DNA from: Affinundibacterium nitidum
Lineage (GTDB): Bacteria > Pseudomonadota > Gammaproteobacteria > Burkholderiales > Burkholderiaceae_D
NCBI RefSeq assembly: GCF_014284155.1
Contig: NZ_JACOFZ010000001.1
Coordinates: 1,134,545 to 1,198,544 of the forward strand
Direction: 5' to 3'
DNA: 64,000 nucleotides
Shown here: positions 8,854 through 19,026 of the stretch, piece by piece
Position numbering within the stretch: position 1 is the first letter of the stretch
Layout: every line of letters starts with the position of its first letter
Notes under the pieces: model-generated
The model's database searches: none
Told to the model about the DNA's origin: nothing
The model's input: the letters and a program-made list of their open reading frames with translations, nothing else
Made by a program: the position numbers and the translations under genes

Positions 8854-10023
8854 GTGCTTATCGACTTTTTCTTCATACTCAAGGACGCCAAGGTTCCCGT
8901 TTCAATCAAGGAATTTTTGCTCCTACTTGAGGGCTTACAACGAGGTGTCATTGGCACCTCAGTTGATGATTTTTACGTCATTTCTCGCACCATCTTGGTC
9001 AAAGACGAGGCCAACTACGACAAATTTGATCGTGCTTTCGGTCTGTATTTCAAAGGCATCAACACGATTTTCGAGAAGAACCCTGAAATCCCGCTCGAAT
9101 GGTTGAAGAAACGCCTAGAGCGCGAACTCACGCCAGAACAGCGCGCAGCAATCGAAAAGTTCGGTTACGAGAAGTTAATGGATAGGCTCAAGCAACTACT
9201 CGAGGAACAGAAAGAAAGGCACGAAGGCGGCAATCGTTGGATCGGTACCGGTGGCACCTCTCCTTTCGGTAATGGCGGCACGAATCCAGAAGGTATCAGA
9301 ATTGGCGGCCAAAGCCAGCGTCGTTCCGCGGTAAAGGTGTGGGAAGCGCGGGCTTTCAAAGATTACGATACTGAACGCGAACTCGGCACGCGCAATATTA
9401 AAGTTGCCTTACGTCGCTTGCGCCGCTTCGCTCGACAAGGCGCAGCTGAAGAGCTCGCCCTCGACGCCACCATCAAAGCAACGGCCAATAATGCAGGCTA
9501 CCTTGATATCAAGATGCAGCCAGAACGCAAAAACAATATTAAGGTGCTGATGCTGCTCGATGTCGGCGGCACCATGGATGATCATATTGAACAAGTCGAG
9601 GAATTGTTCTCGGCGGCAAAGACCGAATTTAAGAACATGGAGTTCTTCTACTTCCATAACTGCGTCTATGATTACTTATGGAAGAACAACCATCGTCGCC
9701 ATTCGGAAAAATTCCCCACTTGGGACCTTTTACGCAAATATCCCGCCGATACCAAGATCATCTTCGTTGGCGATGCAACGATGAGTCCGTATGAAATCCT
9801 GCAGCCGGGTGGATCAGTGGAATATAACAATGAAGAAGCCGGAGCGACTTGGATACAACGTTTCACCTCGCATTTCCCCAAATATGTTTGGCTGAATCCT
9901 GAACCGGAAGGCATTTGGCAATATCGCCAATCGATCGATATCATGCGGCAGTTAATGAGCAACCGTATGTTTCCAATCACCTTATCGGGACTGGAACAAG
10001 GCATGCGACTATTAAGTAAATAG
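8854..10023 (+). CDS. VWA domain-containing protein (CoxE-like), orphan
   Basis: A predicted cytoplasmic protein of about 389 aa. The N-terminal helical domain (MLIDFFFILKDAKVPVSIKEFL) is that of the CoxE/VWA proteins that usually partner with MoxR-type AAA+ ATPases. A Gly-rich linker follows near 130-155. A C-terminal von Willebrand A fold starts at VLMLLDVGGTMDDH (about 234-247); its MIDAS reads D-x-G-G-T instead of D-x-S-x-S, as in several CoxE relatives. No AAA+ gene is adjacent here, which is unusual. The frame opens with a TTG at 8830. The GTG at 8854 gives the family N-terminus MLIDFF; neither start has a good ribosome-binding site. It may share a promoter region with parE 221 bp downstream, but likely has its own transcript. 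Confidence 0.82.
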   Translation: MLIDFFFILKDAKVPVSIKEFLLLLEGLQRGVIGTSVDDFYVISRTILVKDEANYDKFDRAFGLYFKGINTIFEKNPEIPLEWLKKRLERELTPEQRAAIEKFGYEKLMDRLKQLLEEQKERHEGGNRWIGTGGTSPFGNGGTNPEGIRIGGQSQRRSAVKVWEARAFKDYDTERELGTRNIKVALRRLRRFARQGAAEELALDATIKATANNAGYLDIKMQPERKNNIKVLMLLDVGGTMDDHIEQVEELFSAAKTEFKNMEFFYFHNCVYDYLWKNNHRRHSEKFPTWDLLRKYPADTKIIFVGDATMSPYEILQPGGSVEYNNEEAGATWIQRFTSHFPKYVWLNPEPEGIWQYRQSIDIMRQLMSNRMFPITLSGLEQGMRLLSK

Positions 10024-10244
10024 CTATTGAATGTCACAATTCAATAGAACATTCGCACAACAAATTCGAAGCAAAGCCGAAACCGAACGCAAATAACTGT
10101 ATGCATGTTCAGTATTTCTCTTTACAATTATTCGTCAAAGCAGCCCTTTTCCGTGTAGGATAAAAAAAGAGCGTTGATGGGCAATACATGATTTAACATC
10201 AACTGCAACCTAATTTCATTACTTTATTCACCGATTTACATCGC

Positions 10245-12236
10245 ATGGCAACTAAAAAAACGACGACTCCATCCGACTACAGCGAATCATCGATCCGAGT
10301 CCTCAAAGGACTGGAACCGGTCAAACAAAGACCAGGGATGTATACCCGCACTGAAAATCCACTCCACATCATTCAAGAAGTGATCGACAATGCCTCCGAC
10401 GAGGCCTTGGGTGGGCATTGCAAGAATATTCAAGTCACTCTCAATACCGATGGCAGCATCAGTGTTGAGGATGATGGCCGCGGTATTCCAGTTGGCCTAC
10501 ATCCCGACGAAGGTGTACCTACAGTTGAGATCGTCTTCACTCGCCTCCACGCAGGGGGTAAATTCGACAAAGGCTCAGGCGGTGCTTATGCCTTCTCTGG
10601 TGGTCTGCACGGTGTTGGTGTATCGGTGACAAACGCTTTATCCAAACGCTTGGAAATTACGGTATGGCGCGAAGCTGGCTTACACAACCTCACCTTTGCG
10701 AATGGCGATGTGATTGAACCATTGCGCACGCAACCACTCGGTCGTGGCGACAAAAAGAATGGCACACGCGTTACGGTTTGGCCAGATGCAAAATATTTTG
10801 ATTCGCCGAATATTTCGATTCCAGAAATGCAGCGCCTACTGCGCTCCAAGGCGGTCTTACTACCTGGTGTCAAAGTTACTTTTACGAATGCGAAATCAGG
10901 TGAAAGCCAAACTTGGCAGTACGACCAAGGTTTGCGTGGCTATTTAACCGAAGCACTAGCACAAGCTTCACACGGTGAATTAGTGATTCCGATGTTTGAG
11001 GGCGAACAGTTTGCCAGCGCTGATGCTGATGGTTTCGCCGAAGGTGAAGGCGCTTCATGGGTAGTCGCTTGGACTGAAGATGGCGCCGTGGTACGTGAAT
11101 CTTATGTGAATTTGATTCCTACGCCAGCAGGCGGGACACACGAATCAGGATTGCGCGAAGGTTTGTTCGGCGCTGTGAAAAGTTTCGCTGAAATGCATTC
11201 CCTATTACCAAAAGGCGTCAAACTTCTGCCTGAAGACGTGTTTGCGCGAGCTTCTTTTGTGCTCTCAGCCAAGGTGTTAGACCCGCAATTCCAAGGCCAA
11301 ATTAAAGAACGTTTAAATTCGCGCGATGCTGTGCGTTTGGTCTCTAGCTTTGCTAAGCCGCCACTCGAATTGTGGCTCAACTCGCATGTTGAACTGGGCA
11401 AAAAACTCGCCGAATTGGTGATCAAACAAGCGCAATCACGCTTGCGCTCTCTGCAAAAAGTGGAGAAGAAAAAATCTTCTGGTGTTGCCGTTTTGCCTGG
11501 CAAATTAACCGATTGCGAATCGAACGACATCAGCCGCAATGAATTATTCTTAGTCGAAGGTGACTCCGCCGGTGGTTCTGCCAAGATGGGCCGCGACAAA
11601 GAGTTCCAAGCGATTTTACCTCTACGCGGTAAGGTTCTGAACTCATGGGAATCTGAACGTGATCGTCTATTTGCTAATAACGAGATTCACGATATCGCCG
11701 TTGCCATCGGTGTAGATCCACACAGCATCAACGACAATATCGACCTCAGCAATCTGCGTTACGGCAAGATCTGTATTCTGTCCGATGCGGACGTTGACGG
11801 CTCTCACATTCAAGTGTTGCTGCTAACTTTGTTCTTCAAGCATTTCCCGCAGTTGATTGCCCGCGGCCACATCTGCATCGCACGTCCTCCGCTATTCCGC
11901 GTGGACGCTCCTGCTCGCGGTAAAAAACCTGCGCAGAAAATTTATGCTTTAGATCAAGGCGAATTAACTGCGATCGAAGACAAATTACGTAAAGACGGTG
12001 TGAAAGATGGTGCTTGGGCGATTTCCCGCTTTAAAGGTCTTGGTGAGATGAACGCCAACCAATTATGGGAAACTACCATGAACCCTGATACGCGTCGTTT
12101 GTTGCCAGTGGCTCTCGGCGAATTCGACCAAGAATTTTCGGAAGCGCGCTTCAATATGTTGATGGGTAAGAGCGAAGCGTCGGCGCGGAAGGCTTGGTTA
12201 GAGGAACACGGCAATGAGGTTGAGGCCGACATTTAA
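10245..12236 (+). CDS. parE: DNA topoisomerase IV subunit B
   Basis: ATPase subunit of topoisomerase IV, which decatenates daughter chromosomes. The 663-aa product has the GHKL ATPase signatures EVIDNASDEALGG (near 46-58), EDDGRGIP and GGLHGVGVSVTNAL. Its TOPRIM motifs are LVEGDSAGGSAKMGRD near 434 and the metal-binding SDADVDGSH near 512-520. It is called ParE rather than GyrB because it lacks the extra gyrase insert and is followed by parC 189 bp downstream. A palindromic intergenic element (12237-12362) begins immediately after the stop. No clear Shine-Dalgarno precedes the ATG. Confidence 0.95.
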   Translation: MATKKTTTPSDYSESSIRVLKGLEPVKQRPGMYTRTENPLHIIQEVIDNASDEALGGHCKNIQVTLNTDGSISVEDDGRGIPVGLHPDEGVPTVEIVFTRLHAGGKFDKGSGGAYAFSGGLHGVGVSVTNALSKRLEITVWREAGLHNLTFANGDVIEPLRTQPLGRGDKKNGTRVTVWPDAKYFDSPNISIPEMQRLLRSKAVLLPGVKVTFTNAKSGESQTWQYDQGLRGYLTEALAQASHGELVIPMFEGEQFASADADGFAEGEGASWVVAWTEDGAVVRESYVNLIPTPAGGTHESGLREGLFGAVKSFAEMHSLLPKGVKLLPEDVFARASFVLSAKVLDPQFQGQIKERLNSRDAVRLVSSFAKPPLELWLNSHVELGKKLAELVIKQAQSRLRSLQKVEKKKSSGVAVLPGKLTDCESNDISRNELFLVEGDSAGGSAKMGRDKEFQAILPLRGKVLNSWESERDRLFANNEIHDIAVAIGVDPHSINDNIDLSNLRYGKICILSDADVDGSHIQVLLLTLFFKHFPQLIARGHICIARPPLFRVDAPARGKKPAQKIYALDQGELTAIEDKLRKDGVKDGAWAISRFKGLGEMNANQLWETTMNPDTRRLLPVALGEFDQEFSEARFNMLMGKSEASARKAWLEEHGNEVEADI

Positions 12237-12362
12237 TTGGGAGGCTTCGCAAACCGCATACTTGGGCGAATTGCGGCGTTGCTTTTCCTCGCAATACGCC
12301 TGTATTGCTCCGGGAAGCGCCTTGCACTTCATCCCAACTATGCACTTTGAGAAGCTCCCAAA
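12237..12362. repeat. Palindromic intergenic element, copy C (between parE and parC)
   Basis: A 126-bp element starting on the base after the parE stop. Outer arms TTGGGAGGCTTC (12237-12248) and GAAGCTCCCAA (12351-12361/62) pair with one bulge. The core hairpin is GCAATAC (12291-12297), loop GCCT, GTATTGC (12302-12308). Read on the minus strand it aligns with copy A through AGGCGCTTCCCGnAGCAATAC and GTATTGCGAGGA. It is the only copy lying inside what looks like an operon. Confidence 0.65.
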
Positions 12363-12425
12363 ATTCATTTTTTCAAAGCCGAGAAAAAACATTTTGAATG
12401 AGCATCAAAAACACAAACAAAGATT

Positions 12426-14753
12426 ATGAGCGAACAAGCAAATTTATTTGATGAAGCACCGGATAACGGTGGTGGTAATGGTGGCGATAGCGAGAGTTTG
12501 ACGCTGGCCACTTTTGCTGAGCGTGCCTACCTCGACTACGCTATTTCAGTCGTCAAGGGTCGAGCCTTGCCGGATGTCAGTGACGGGCAGAAGCCTGTAC
12601 AACGTCGGATTCTGTATTCGATGAATGAACTCGGGTTGAATTCGACCGCAAAGCCACGTAAGTCGGCAACCGTGGTGGGTGACGTACTCGGTAAGTTGCA
12701 CCCGCACGGTGATCAATCAGTGTACGACGCGATGGTGCGTATGGCACAGGACTTCTCTCTGCGCTATCCCCTGATTGATGGTCAAGGTAACTTCGGTTCG
12801 CGCGATGGCGACGGCGCTGCGGCGATGCGTTATACCGAAGCGCGCTTAACACCAATTTCGAAATTACTGCTCGATGAGATTGATCTCGGCACAGTCGATT
12901 TTCAACCGAACTACGATGGTTCCTATGAAGAACCCACCCTACTTCCAGGCCGTCTACCTTTTGTCTTATTGAATGGTGCTTCGGGTATTGCGGTGGGTAT
13001 GGCGACTGAAATTCCTTCGCATAATTTAACCGAAGTAGCGAAAGCCGCAGTTGCTTTGATTCGCAACCCTAAGACAAGTCACGCGGAATTGATGGAATAT
13101 ATTCCGGGCCCAGATTTCCCTGGTGGCGGTCAAATCATTACACCGCCTGCAGCGATCAGCGATATTTATGCCGCGGGTCGCGGTAGTGTCAAAGTGCGCG
13201 CGCGTTGGAAAATTGAAGAACTCGCTCGCGGCCAATGGCAAGCTGTCGTCACTGAACTGCCACCGGGTACGTCAACACAAAAGGTCTTGGAAGAAATCGA
13301 AGAGATTACCAACCCTAAGGTCAAACTCGGTAAGAAATCTTTGTCGCCTGAGCAGATTAGCCAGAAGCAAGTCATGTTATCGGTGCTCGATGCGGTGCGC
13401 GATGAATCTGGCAAAGATGCGGCAGTACGCTTAGTGCTGGAACCGAAGTCGAAGAACCAAGATCAAACTGAATTCATGCAAATGTTGTTGGCGCATACCT
13501 CGCTCGAAACATCGGCATCCTTGAACTTAGTGATGATTGGTGGTGATGGACGTCCACGTCAAAAATCATTGACCGAAATTCTAACAGAATGGATTAGCTT
13601 CCGTTTCGAAACAGTCACTCGCCGTACGCGTTACAAGCTGAAGAAAGTCGATGATCGCATTCATATTTTGGAGGGCCGTGAAGCGGTTCTTTTGAACATC
13701 GATAAAGTAATCAAGATTATTCGTGAATCAGACGAACCAAAACCAGCCTTGATCGAAGCTTTCCGTTTATCAGACCGTCAAGCTGAAGATATTTTGGAAA
13801 TTCGCTTGCGCCAATTGGCTCGTTTGGAAGCCATTAAGATTCAACAAGAATTGGCTGAGTTACGCAACGAGAAAACGAATCTGCAGAACTTGCTCGATGA
13901 CCCTTCAGCGATGAAGAAATGCATTATCAAGGAAATCGAAGCCGATGCGAAACAATACGGTGACGCACGTCGAACTTTGATCGAAGAGGCGCAAAAAGCT
14001 TCGGTCGAAACGAAAGTGATCGATGAACCAGTAACTGTGGTTGTTTCCGAAAAAGGCTGGGTGCGTGCGCGTACCGGTCATGAACACGATCCTGCGCAAT
14101 TTAGTTTCAAAGCGGGCGATAGCTTGTATGGCACCTTTGAATGCCGCACTGTTGATAACCTCTTAGTATTCGGTTCCAATGGTCGGGTCTACTCTGTTCC
14201 GGTATCCGCCTTGCCTGGCGCTCGTGGTGACGGTGTCCCAGTGACGACCTTGATTGATTTAGCTGCTGGTACACGCATCTTGCATTATTTTGCAGGCAAA
14301 GCTGAAATTTCCATATTACTTGCCTCAACTGCTGGCTATGGCTTCACCGCCAAACTAGGGGACATGGTCGGTCGTATGAAAGCGGGTAAAGCCTTCATGA
14401 CGCTCGACGATGGCGATGAGCCTTTAGCACCAACAGCGGTTGCCGATGATGCGAGCGCGATTGCTTGCCTCTCCGAAAAGGGACGCTTGTTGGTGTTTGG
14501 TCTGACTGAGATCAAACAATTATCGAGCGGCGGTCGTGGTGTAATCTTGATGGAGCTTGAGTCCAAAGAAAAACTCTTGGCGGCACAAGCGATAAGCCAA
14601 AAAGGAGTCAAAGTCAGTGGTATTGGACGAGCTGCAAAAGCGCAGGAAGTCGTTTTGAGCGCGAGTAGCCTCGCTGTACATATTGGCAAACGCGCTCGTA
14701 AAGGCAAAGCTTTGGAGTCAAAAATCAAAGCGCAAAGTCTGACAAGAAATTAA
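12426..14753 (+). CDS. parC: DNA topoisomerase IV subunit A
   Basis: DNA-cleaving subunit of topoisomerase IV (775 aa). The quinolone-resistance region reads [24 protein letters not shown] near 87-110, with Gln rather than the more common Ser/Asp at one position. The catalytic tyrosine lies in [12 protein letters not shown] near 135-140. The C-terminal region has GyrA/ParC beta-pinwheel blades ([21 protein letters not shown] near 640-660). It follows parE with 189 bp between, mostly the palindromic element. The start has only a weak AAAG upstream. A strong terminator follows. Confidence 0.95.
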   Translation: MSEQANLFDEAPDNGGGNGGDSESLTLATFAERAYLDYAISVVKGRALPDVSDGQKPVQRRILYSMNELGLNSTAKPRKSATVVGDVLGKLHPHGDQSVYDAMVRMAQDFSLRYPLIDGQGNFGSRDGDGAAAMRYTEARLTPISKLLLDEIDLGTVDFQPNYDGSYEEPTLLPGRLPFVLLNGASGIAVGMATEIPSHNLTEVAKAAVALIRNPKTSHAELMEYIPGPDFPGGGQIITPPAAISDIYAAGRGSVKVRARWKIEELARGQWQAVVTELPPGTSTQKVLEEIEEITNPKVKLGKKSLSPEQISQKQVMLSVLDAVRDESGKDAAVRLVLEPKSKNQDQTEFMQMLLAHTSLETSASLNLVMIGGDGRPRQKSLTEILTEWISFRFETVTRRTRYKLKKVDDRIHILEGREAVLLNIDKVIKIIRESDEPKPALIEAFRLSDRQAEDILEIRLRQLARLEAIKIQQELAELRNEKTNLQNLLDDPSAMKKCIIKEIEADAKQYGDARRTLIEEAQKASVETKVIDEPVTVVVSEKGWVRARTGHEHDPAQFSFKAGDSLYGTFECRTVDNLLVFGSNGRVYSVPVSALPGARGDGVPVTTLIDLAAGTRILHYFAGKAEISILLASTAGYGFTAKLGDMVGRMKAGKAFMTLDDGDEPLAPTAVADDASAIACLSEKGRLLVFGLTEIKQLSSGGRGVILMELESKEKLLAAQAISQKGVKVSGIGRAAKAQEVVLSASSLAVHIGKRARKGKALESKIKAQSLTRN

Positions 14754-14774
14754 AGTCTAAGTTAGGTGAACAAG

Positions 14775-14810
14775 AAAAAAGCCCTGATGTATCGCATCAG
14801 GGCTTTTTTT
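14775..14810 (+). terminator. Intrinsic terminator after parC
   Basis: GCCCTGATG (14781-14789), loop TATCG, CATCAGGGC (14795-14803), then seven T, with an A-run on the left. It ends the parE-parC unit. Confidence 0.92.
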
Positions 14811-14881
14811 ATTTGGATAACATTAAGGCAAAGAGAACGAAACTTGTGTGTTCAGCGATATTGACACCGCGGCTCAACAAA

Positions 14882-16525
14882 TTATTCACCCAAGAGCACT
14901 TGGTTCTTACCACTCGCTTTCGCTTTATATAAAGCGGCGTCAGCGATAGTTAATAGTTCTTCAGGATTAGCCGTCTGACGAGAATCTGCGATCCCTGCAG
15001 AAAATCCAACTTTAAATTCACCGTGCTCAGAAACGTGAACCACGCGACTAAACGCAACTCGAATTTTTTCTAAGACCATGCGCGCGACATCGGCCGTGGT
15101 ATTCGGAAAGATCACGATAAATTCTTCACCGCCATAACGCCCTACAGCATCACTTTTACGCAAACGCTGCTTAAGCATGTGCGATAAGGTACGTAAAACT
15201 TGATCGCCCATTTGATGTCCATAGGTATCATTCACAAGCTTGAAATTATCAAGATCGATCATGGCGACCGCCACACAAGTCACGGTGCGGCTTGCGCTTG
15301 AGATCTTCGCGATCAAATCTTCTTTGATGGCGGTATGGTTATACAAACCGGTTAGACCATCGCGCATTACCAAGGTACGCAGAGAACGAAAACGCTCCGC
15401 ACGAGAAGACAAAGATGAAATCAACAACTCTGGCGCGATTGGCTTACACAAGAAATCATCTGCACCGACTTTCACGGCGGCGATTTGCTTCTGTTCGTCC
15501 TGTTCGCTTGACAAAAAGATGATAGGCACATCGAGATAGGAATGATCTTGCCGAATCACTTTTGAGAGCTCTACGCCATCGCAATTTGGCATGTAGATAT
15601 CCATCAAAATCAACTCGGGTCTAAAGCTCGACATATGTTCCAGCACTAACTCAGGGTCATTGAGTACCTCGACCACCATGCCAGCTGATTTGAGCATACT
15701 GCTATACGCCTGTGTCAAATCGACGTCATCATCGATAATCAAAATTCGATATAAACGCGGTTCGGGCAAGGCAATAATTTCTTCCAGGCGCTCGGTCAAG
15801 GCGAGTACATCGACTGGTTTGAGGAAGAAGCCATCGCCGCCAGCACGCACCGCACGTAAGCGACTTTCGAAGCTGTTCAAGTTAGACATGAACAAGGTTG
15901 GTGGTAGCTGTCTTCCTTGACTTTTTAATCGTTCAATTTCATCGCCACCGGCGTGATATCCGTGTTGGCAATCTAGATCAATCACCAAGAAGGACGGCAT
16001 CTTTTCATCAAGTGCCTCACCTAAATGTTCAAGACATTCAATATGGCAAACATCGAAAGCGAACTGCTCAAGTTGCTGCACCATTTCAGCGGTTTTTTCG
16101 AGGTCGCTATCAACTAGATAGATTAACTTACGCTCGGCCTCAACAACAGCTGGTTTGGCTGGTGCTAAAGTTTCGGACTCAGCTTCGGGCTCAGCGACGC
16201 GAGACTCCTGAATGTATTTTTCAACATGCTGACAAAACTCTTGGATTTGCGAGGAATCCCATGCTTCGCCCTGCATATATGACTTGAGTTGCGACTCAAG
16301 TGCACGCGCCTTGGTGCCCATATCTGGAAAGCCAAATGTACCAGCAGAGCCTGCCATCGTATGTAGCAGGCGGTGCAATAGCGCTTCGTGTTCCTTGTTA
16401 TTTGGATCGCGCAAAAAGGCATCTTTGGCATCTTCAATTTCTGCCAACTTGCCCGGTAATTTCGAAATAAAAACTTGCCCGAGCGCGCGTATCGCGGCCT
16501 CGAGTTCCTCGTCTGCAGAACTCAC
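14882..16525 (-). CDS. Hpt-REC-REC-GGDEF signalling protein (probable diguanylate cyclase)
   Basis: 547 aa, cytoplasmic. Domains in order: a histidine phosphotransfer (Hpt) domain (about 1-110, HTMAGSAGTFG with His55); a divergent receiver (about 130-245) in which the phosphorylated Asp is probably FLVIDLD but the acidic pocket reads VDSD; a normal receiver (about 255-375; IIDDD, LILMDIYMP, FLSSEQ, CKP); and GGDEF (about 385-545) with an intact active site RYGGEEF, so it should make c-di-GMP. It begins with GTG directly after the TAA of the upstream receiver gene (zero gap), with AAGG upstream. The two genes therefore form one unit and probably one phosphorelay. No inhibitory-site RxxD was confirmed. 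Confidence 0.9.
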   Translation of the reverse strand: MSSADEELEAAIRALGQVFISKLPGKLAEIEDAKDAFLRDPNNKEHEALLHRLLHTMAGSAGTFGFPDMGTKARALESQLKSYMQGEAWDSSQIQEFCQHVEKYIQESRVAEPEAESETLAPAKPAVVEAERKLIYLVDSDLEKTAEMVQQLEQFAFDVCHIECLEHLGEALDEKMPSFLVIDLDCQHGYHAGGDEIERLKSQGRQLPPTLFMSNLNSFESRLRAVRAGGDGFFLKPVDVLALTERLEEIIALPEPRLYRILIIDDDVDLTQAYSSMLKSAGMVVEVLNDPELVLEHMSSFRPELILMDIYMPNCDGVELSKVIRQDHSYLDVPIIFLSSEQDEQKQIAAVKVGADDFLCKPIAPELLISSLSSRAERFRSLRTLVMRDGLTGLYNHTAIKEDLIAKISSASRTVTCVAVAMIDLDNFKLVNDTYGHQMGDQVLRTLSHMLKQRLRKSDAVGRYGGEEFIVIFPNTTADVARMVLEKIRVAFSRVVHVSEHGEFKVGFSAGIADSRQTANPEELLTIADAALYKAKASGKNQVLLGE

Positions 16526-16918
16526 TTAGCTTACCTTTTCCCACAAAGTGCGAACCTGTACCGAGAGGCTCATAGGATCAAACGGCTTGGCGATTACACC
16601 AATCGCACCTAAAGTGAAGTAATAGTCTTGTTCACTCGACTGCACTTTTGCAGTCATAAAAATCACTGGCGTATTTGCGGTCGTCGCTTTTTTACGAAGT
16701 TCTGCCAAGGTGGTTGGACCGTCCATATTCGGCATCATCACATCGAGTAGCAACAAATCGGGTAGAAAACCACTATCTATTGCTGCAATGGCTTCCGCGC
16801 CTGAACTACACGTTTTCAACACAAAGCCACCGACTACCTCGAGGGCAATTTGGGCAACGGCTTGAATATCCAGATCATCTTCCACATACAAGATATTGGT
16901 GAGTGATTTAGCGGACAT
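16526..16918 (-). CDS. Single-domain response regulator (CheY-like receiver)
   Basis: 130 aa, a receiver domain only. The acidic pocket is VEDD (residues 12-15), the phospho-acceptor Asp59 sits in LLLLDVMMPNMDG, the switch Thr is in FMTAK, and the conserved Lys is in AKPFDP. There is no output domain, so it presumably works by protein contact, most likely with the Hpt domain of the adjacent diguanylate cyclase encoded immediately downstream (stop and start abut). GGAAAA precedes the ATG. The cognate kinase is not in the window. Confidence 0.9.
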   Translation of the reverse strand: MSAKSLTNILYVEDDLDIQAVAQIALEVVGGFVLKTCSSGAEAIAAIDSGFLPDLLLLDVMMPNMDGPTTLAELRKKATTANTPVIFMTAKVQSSEQDYYFTLGAIGVIAKPFDPMSLSVQVRTLWEKVS

Positions 16919-17101
16919 AGTTTTCCTTTGATAGCACTGCCAATTTCACTAAATCAGCAGGAAATAGAATCGAGGCACAAGAAGTGCTTAGTCGATTGTA
17001 ATCATATCGCTGCAAGAGGTGATGTCAAAGCAAAATTGTTGTTTTAGTGAATTTTTTCCAACAGGCAACACTTATTCAACGCAAAACAAAGAGGAATCGA
17101 C

Positions 17102-18313
17102 TCAAAACGCACGAACTTGACCACTAAAAACGGTCAGGAAATGAGGGTTAATTCCGATTAAGTAAGACAGGTCCGCTGGTCGCATAATCTTCCACAGCGC
17201 AAAGTCGGCCGCTTTTCCGATTTCTAGATTGCCAATTTCATGCGCCAGACCAAGTGCCTTCGCTGCATGTGTCGTCACCCCTTGCAAGGCCTCTAATGGA
17301 GTGAAGCGGAACAAAGTGCAAGCCATGTTCATCGTCAACAACAGCGATGTCATCGGCGAAGTACCAGGATTACAATCGCTGGCCAAGGCCATCGCTACTC
17401 CCGCCTGACGAAGACCTGCGATCGGTGGTAGTTTGGTCTCGCGTAAAAAGTAAAAAGCACCAGGCAAAAGAACGGCCACGGTACCCGATGCACGCATCGC
17501 CGCTATTCCCTCTTCACTCAAGTATTCAAGATGATCAGCGGAGAGGCCTTGATACTTCGCGGTCAATGCCGCACCGCCTTGATCGGATAACTGCTCGGCA
17601 TGTAGCTTGACTGGTAAACCCAAACTCTGAGCTTTCTGAAATACACGCTCGGTCTGAGCTGGGGTGAAACCAATTTTCTCGCAAAACACGTCAACCGCAT
17701 CGGCTAAATTTTCTGCTGCGATGGCTGGCAACATCCGTTCACACACTTCGTTGATATAGTCATCAGCACGCCCCGCGAACTCCGGTGGCAAGGCGTGAGC
17801 CCCTAAGAAAGTCGTGCGTACCCGCACAGCAAATTGTTTAGGTAAAGTACGAGCGACACGCAAAATTTTTGCTTCAGTCTCGGTATCGAGCCCATAACCC
17901 GATTTAATTTCGATGGTTGTTACACCTTCACCAAGGCTACTGCGCAGACGCGGCAAACTTTCAGAAATCAACTGCGCTTCACTGGCGAGTCGTGTTGCCT
18001 TGACGGTCGAGACGATGCCCCCACCTTGACGAGCAATCTCTTCATAGGCCACACCATTCAAACGTGCTTCGAATTCGTTACTGCGATTGCCGGCATACAC
18101 GAGGTGCGTATGGCAATCGATGAAGCCTGGTGTCAGCCATGCGCCTTGCCCATCATGAATGACATTGGCTTGATAATTATTCGGTAAATCTACGTATGCA
18201 CCTAACCAGGCAATCCGGCCGTCTTTCACCGCAATCGCGGCGTCGCGGATTTCGCCATAGCCATCGACCATGGTAGCCAAGTGCACGTTCATCCATAAAC
18301 TATCCCAAGACAT
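17102..18313 (-). CDS. hutI: Imidazolonepropionase
   Basis: Third enzyme of histidine degradation: opens 4-imidazolone-5-propanoate to N-formimino-L-glutamate. The 403-aa product belongs to the amidohydrolase superfamily; the metal ligands show in [22 protein letters not shown] (near 65-86), [12 protein letters not shown] (near 238) and the DCNPGTSPM segment (near 318). Two ATGs are possible, at 18325 and 18313. The second has GGAG 6 nt upstream and gives [12 protein letters not shown], so it is preferred. It overlaps the hutD stop by 14 nt. It is the last gene of the hutU-hutH-hutD-hutI unit. Confidence 0.93.
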   Translation of the reverse strand: MSWDSLWMNVHLATMVDGYGEIRDAAIAVKDGRIAWLGAYVDLPNNYQANVIHDGQGAWLTPGFIDCHTHLVYAGNRSNEFEARLNGVAYEEIARQGGGIVSTVKATRLASEAQLISESLPRLRSSLGEGVTTIEIKSGYGLDTETEAKILRVARTLPKQFAVRVRTTFLGAHALPPEFAGRADDYINEVCERMLPAIAAENLADAVDVFCEKIGFTPAQTERVFQKAQSLGLPVKLHAEQLSDQGGAALTAKYQGLSADHLEYLSEEGIAAMRASGTVAVLLPGAFYFLRETKLPPIAGLRQAGVAMALASDCNPGTSPMTSLLLTMNMACTLFRFTPLEALQGVTTHAAKALGLAHEIGNLEIGKAADFALWKIMRPADLSYLIGINPHFLTVFSGQVRAF

Positions 18314-18926
18314 GCTGTGCTCCATGATGATCGAGGTGATTCAAAAACGTGATACGCATCAGATACAAAATGCTGTCTTCATCCGCTTGAATATGCAAGC
18401 TGATGCCCTGTCCTTCATGCTCTTCTTCCAACAGCAATAGGTCGCCAGCCTCCAACTCTGTGTGCTTGCTCACCTTCGCACTGCCTTTTTCACAGAACAG
18501 CAAAACCTGCTGCGCATCTTCTGCACGCACTTGATGATCGCCACCACACAAGCGTTGCATAAAATGTTGACAGGCGTCGCGCCGCGTCATCAGGTTCAGA
18601 TCGACGATCGTTCCCTCTTCCAATTCAGCATAAATCGGATCTTCGCCACCAAAGCGATACGGGATGCTCTCCTGCGTCAGGCGTTGTCCACTCGCCGCTT
18701 CTTTCGACGACTTCAAGATCATCGCTTGTCCTGACAAAATTGCCAAGCTACGATCAATCTGTGAGAAATGCGAAAACGGGCCGTCTTGTGCCACCGTAGC
18801 GGTACTCAAACGCCAGACAAAAGAATCGATGCTGGCTTGCTCGGGGAAAATCGCTAATTCCGTCGTGCTACCACCACCATTTTTCCACGGCATGGTGCGA
18901 TAGTCTTTTGCTGTCCATTTACGCAT
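18300..18926 (-). CDS. hutD: HutD family protein
   Basis: A 208-aa cupin-fold protein of the HutD family. The start [22 protein letters not shown] and [19 protein letters not shown] near 36-54 are the family signature, as is DLNLMTRRD. HutD is found almost only in hut operons. It is thought to bind a small molecule and tune hut expression or flux; it is not an enzyme of the pathway. It sits between hutH and hutI, overlapping hutI, and is separated from hutH by about 100 bp holding a 24-bp palindrome. Confidence 0.9.
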   Translation of the reverse strand: MRKWTAKDYRTMPWKNGGGSTTELAIFPEQASIDSFVWRLSTATVAQDGPFSHFSQIDRSLAILSGQAMILKSSKEAASGQRLTQESIPYRFGGEDPIYAELEEGTIVDLNLMTRRDACQHFMQRLCGGDHQVRAEDAQQVLLFCEKGSAKVSKHTELEAGDLLLLEEEHEGQGISLHIQADEDSILYLMRITFLNHLDHHGAQHVLG

Positions 18927-18955
18927 GGGGATCTATCCTGAATCTCATTTTAAGC

Positions 18956-18979
18956 AAGCTGTTCGAGATCGAACAGCTT
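18956..18979. repeat. 24-bp inverted repeat between hutH and hutD
   Basis: Arms AAGCTGTTCGA and TCGAACAGCTT pair over 11 bp around a 2-bp centre. In RNA the true loop would be larger. No T-run follows on the minus strand, so it is not a plain terminator. Possible roles are an intercistronic mRNA-stabilising hairpin or a protein-binding site. Confidence 0.6.
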
Positions 18980-19026
18980 GGGTTTCTTCGTCTTAATTTC
19001 TTTTGAAGAAGGAATGAATCATTCGA

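Noticed and set aside
11102-11599. 165-aa open frame on the minus strand
   Set aside because: Antisense to parE; no known motif or ribosome-binding site.
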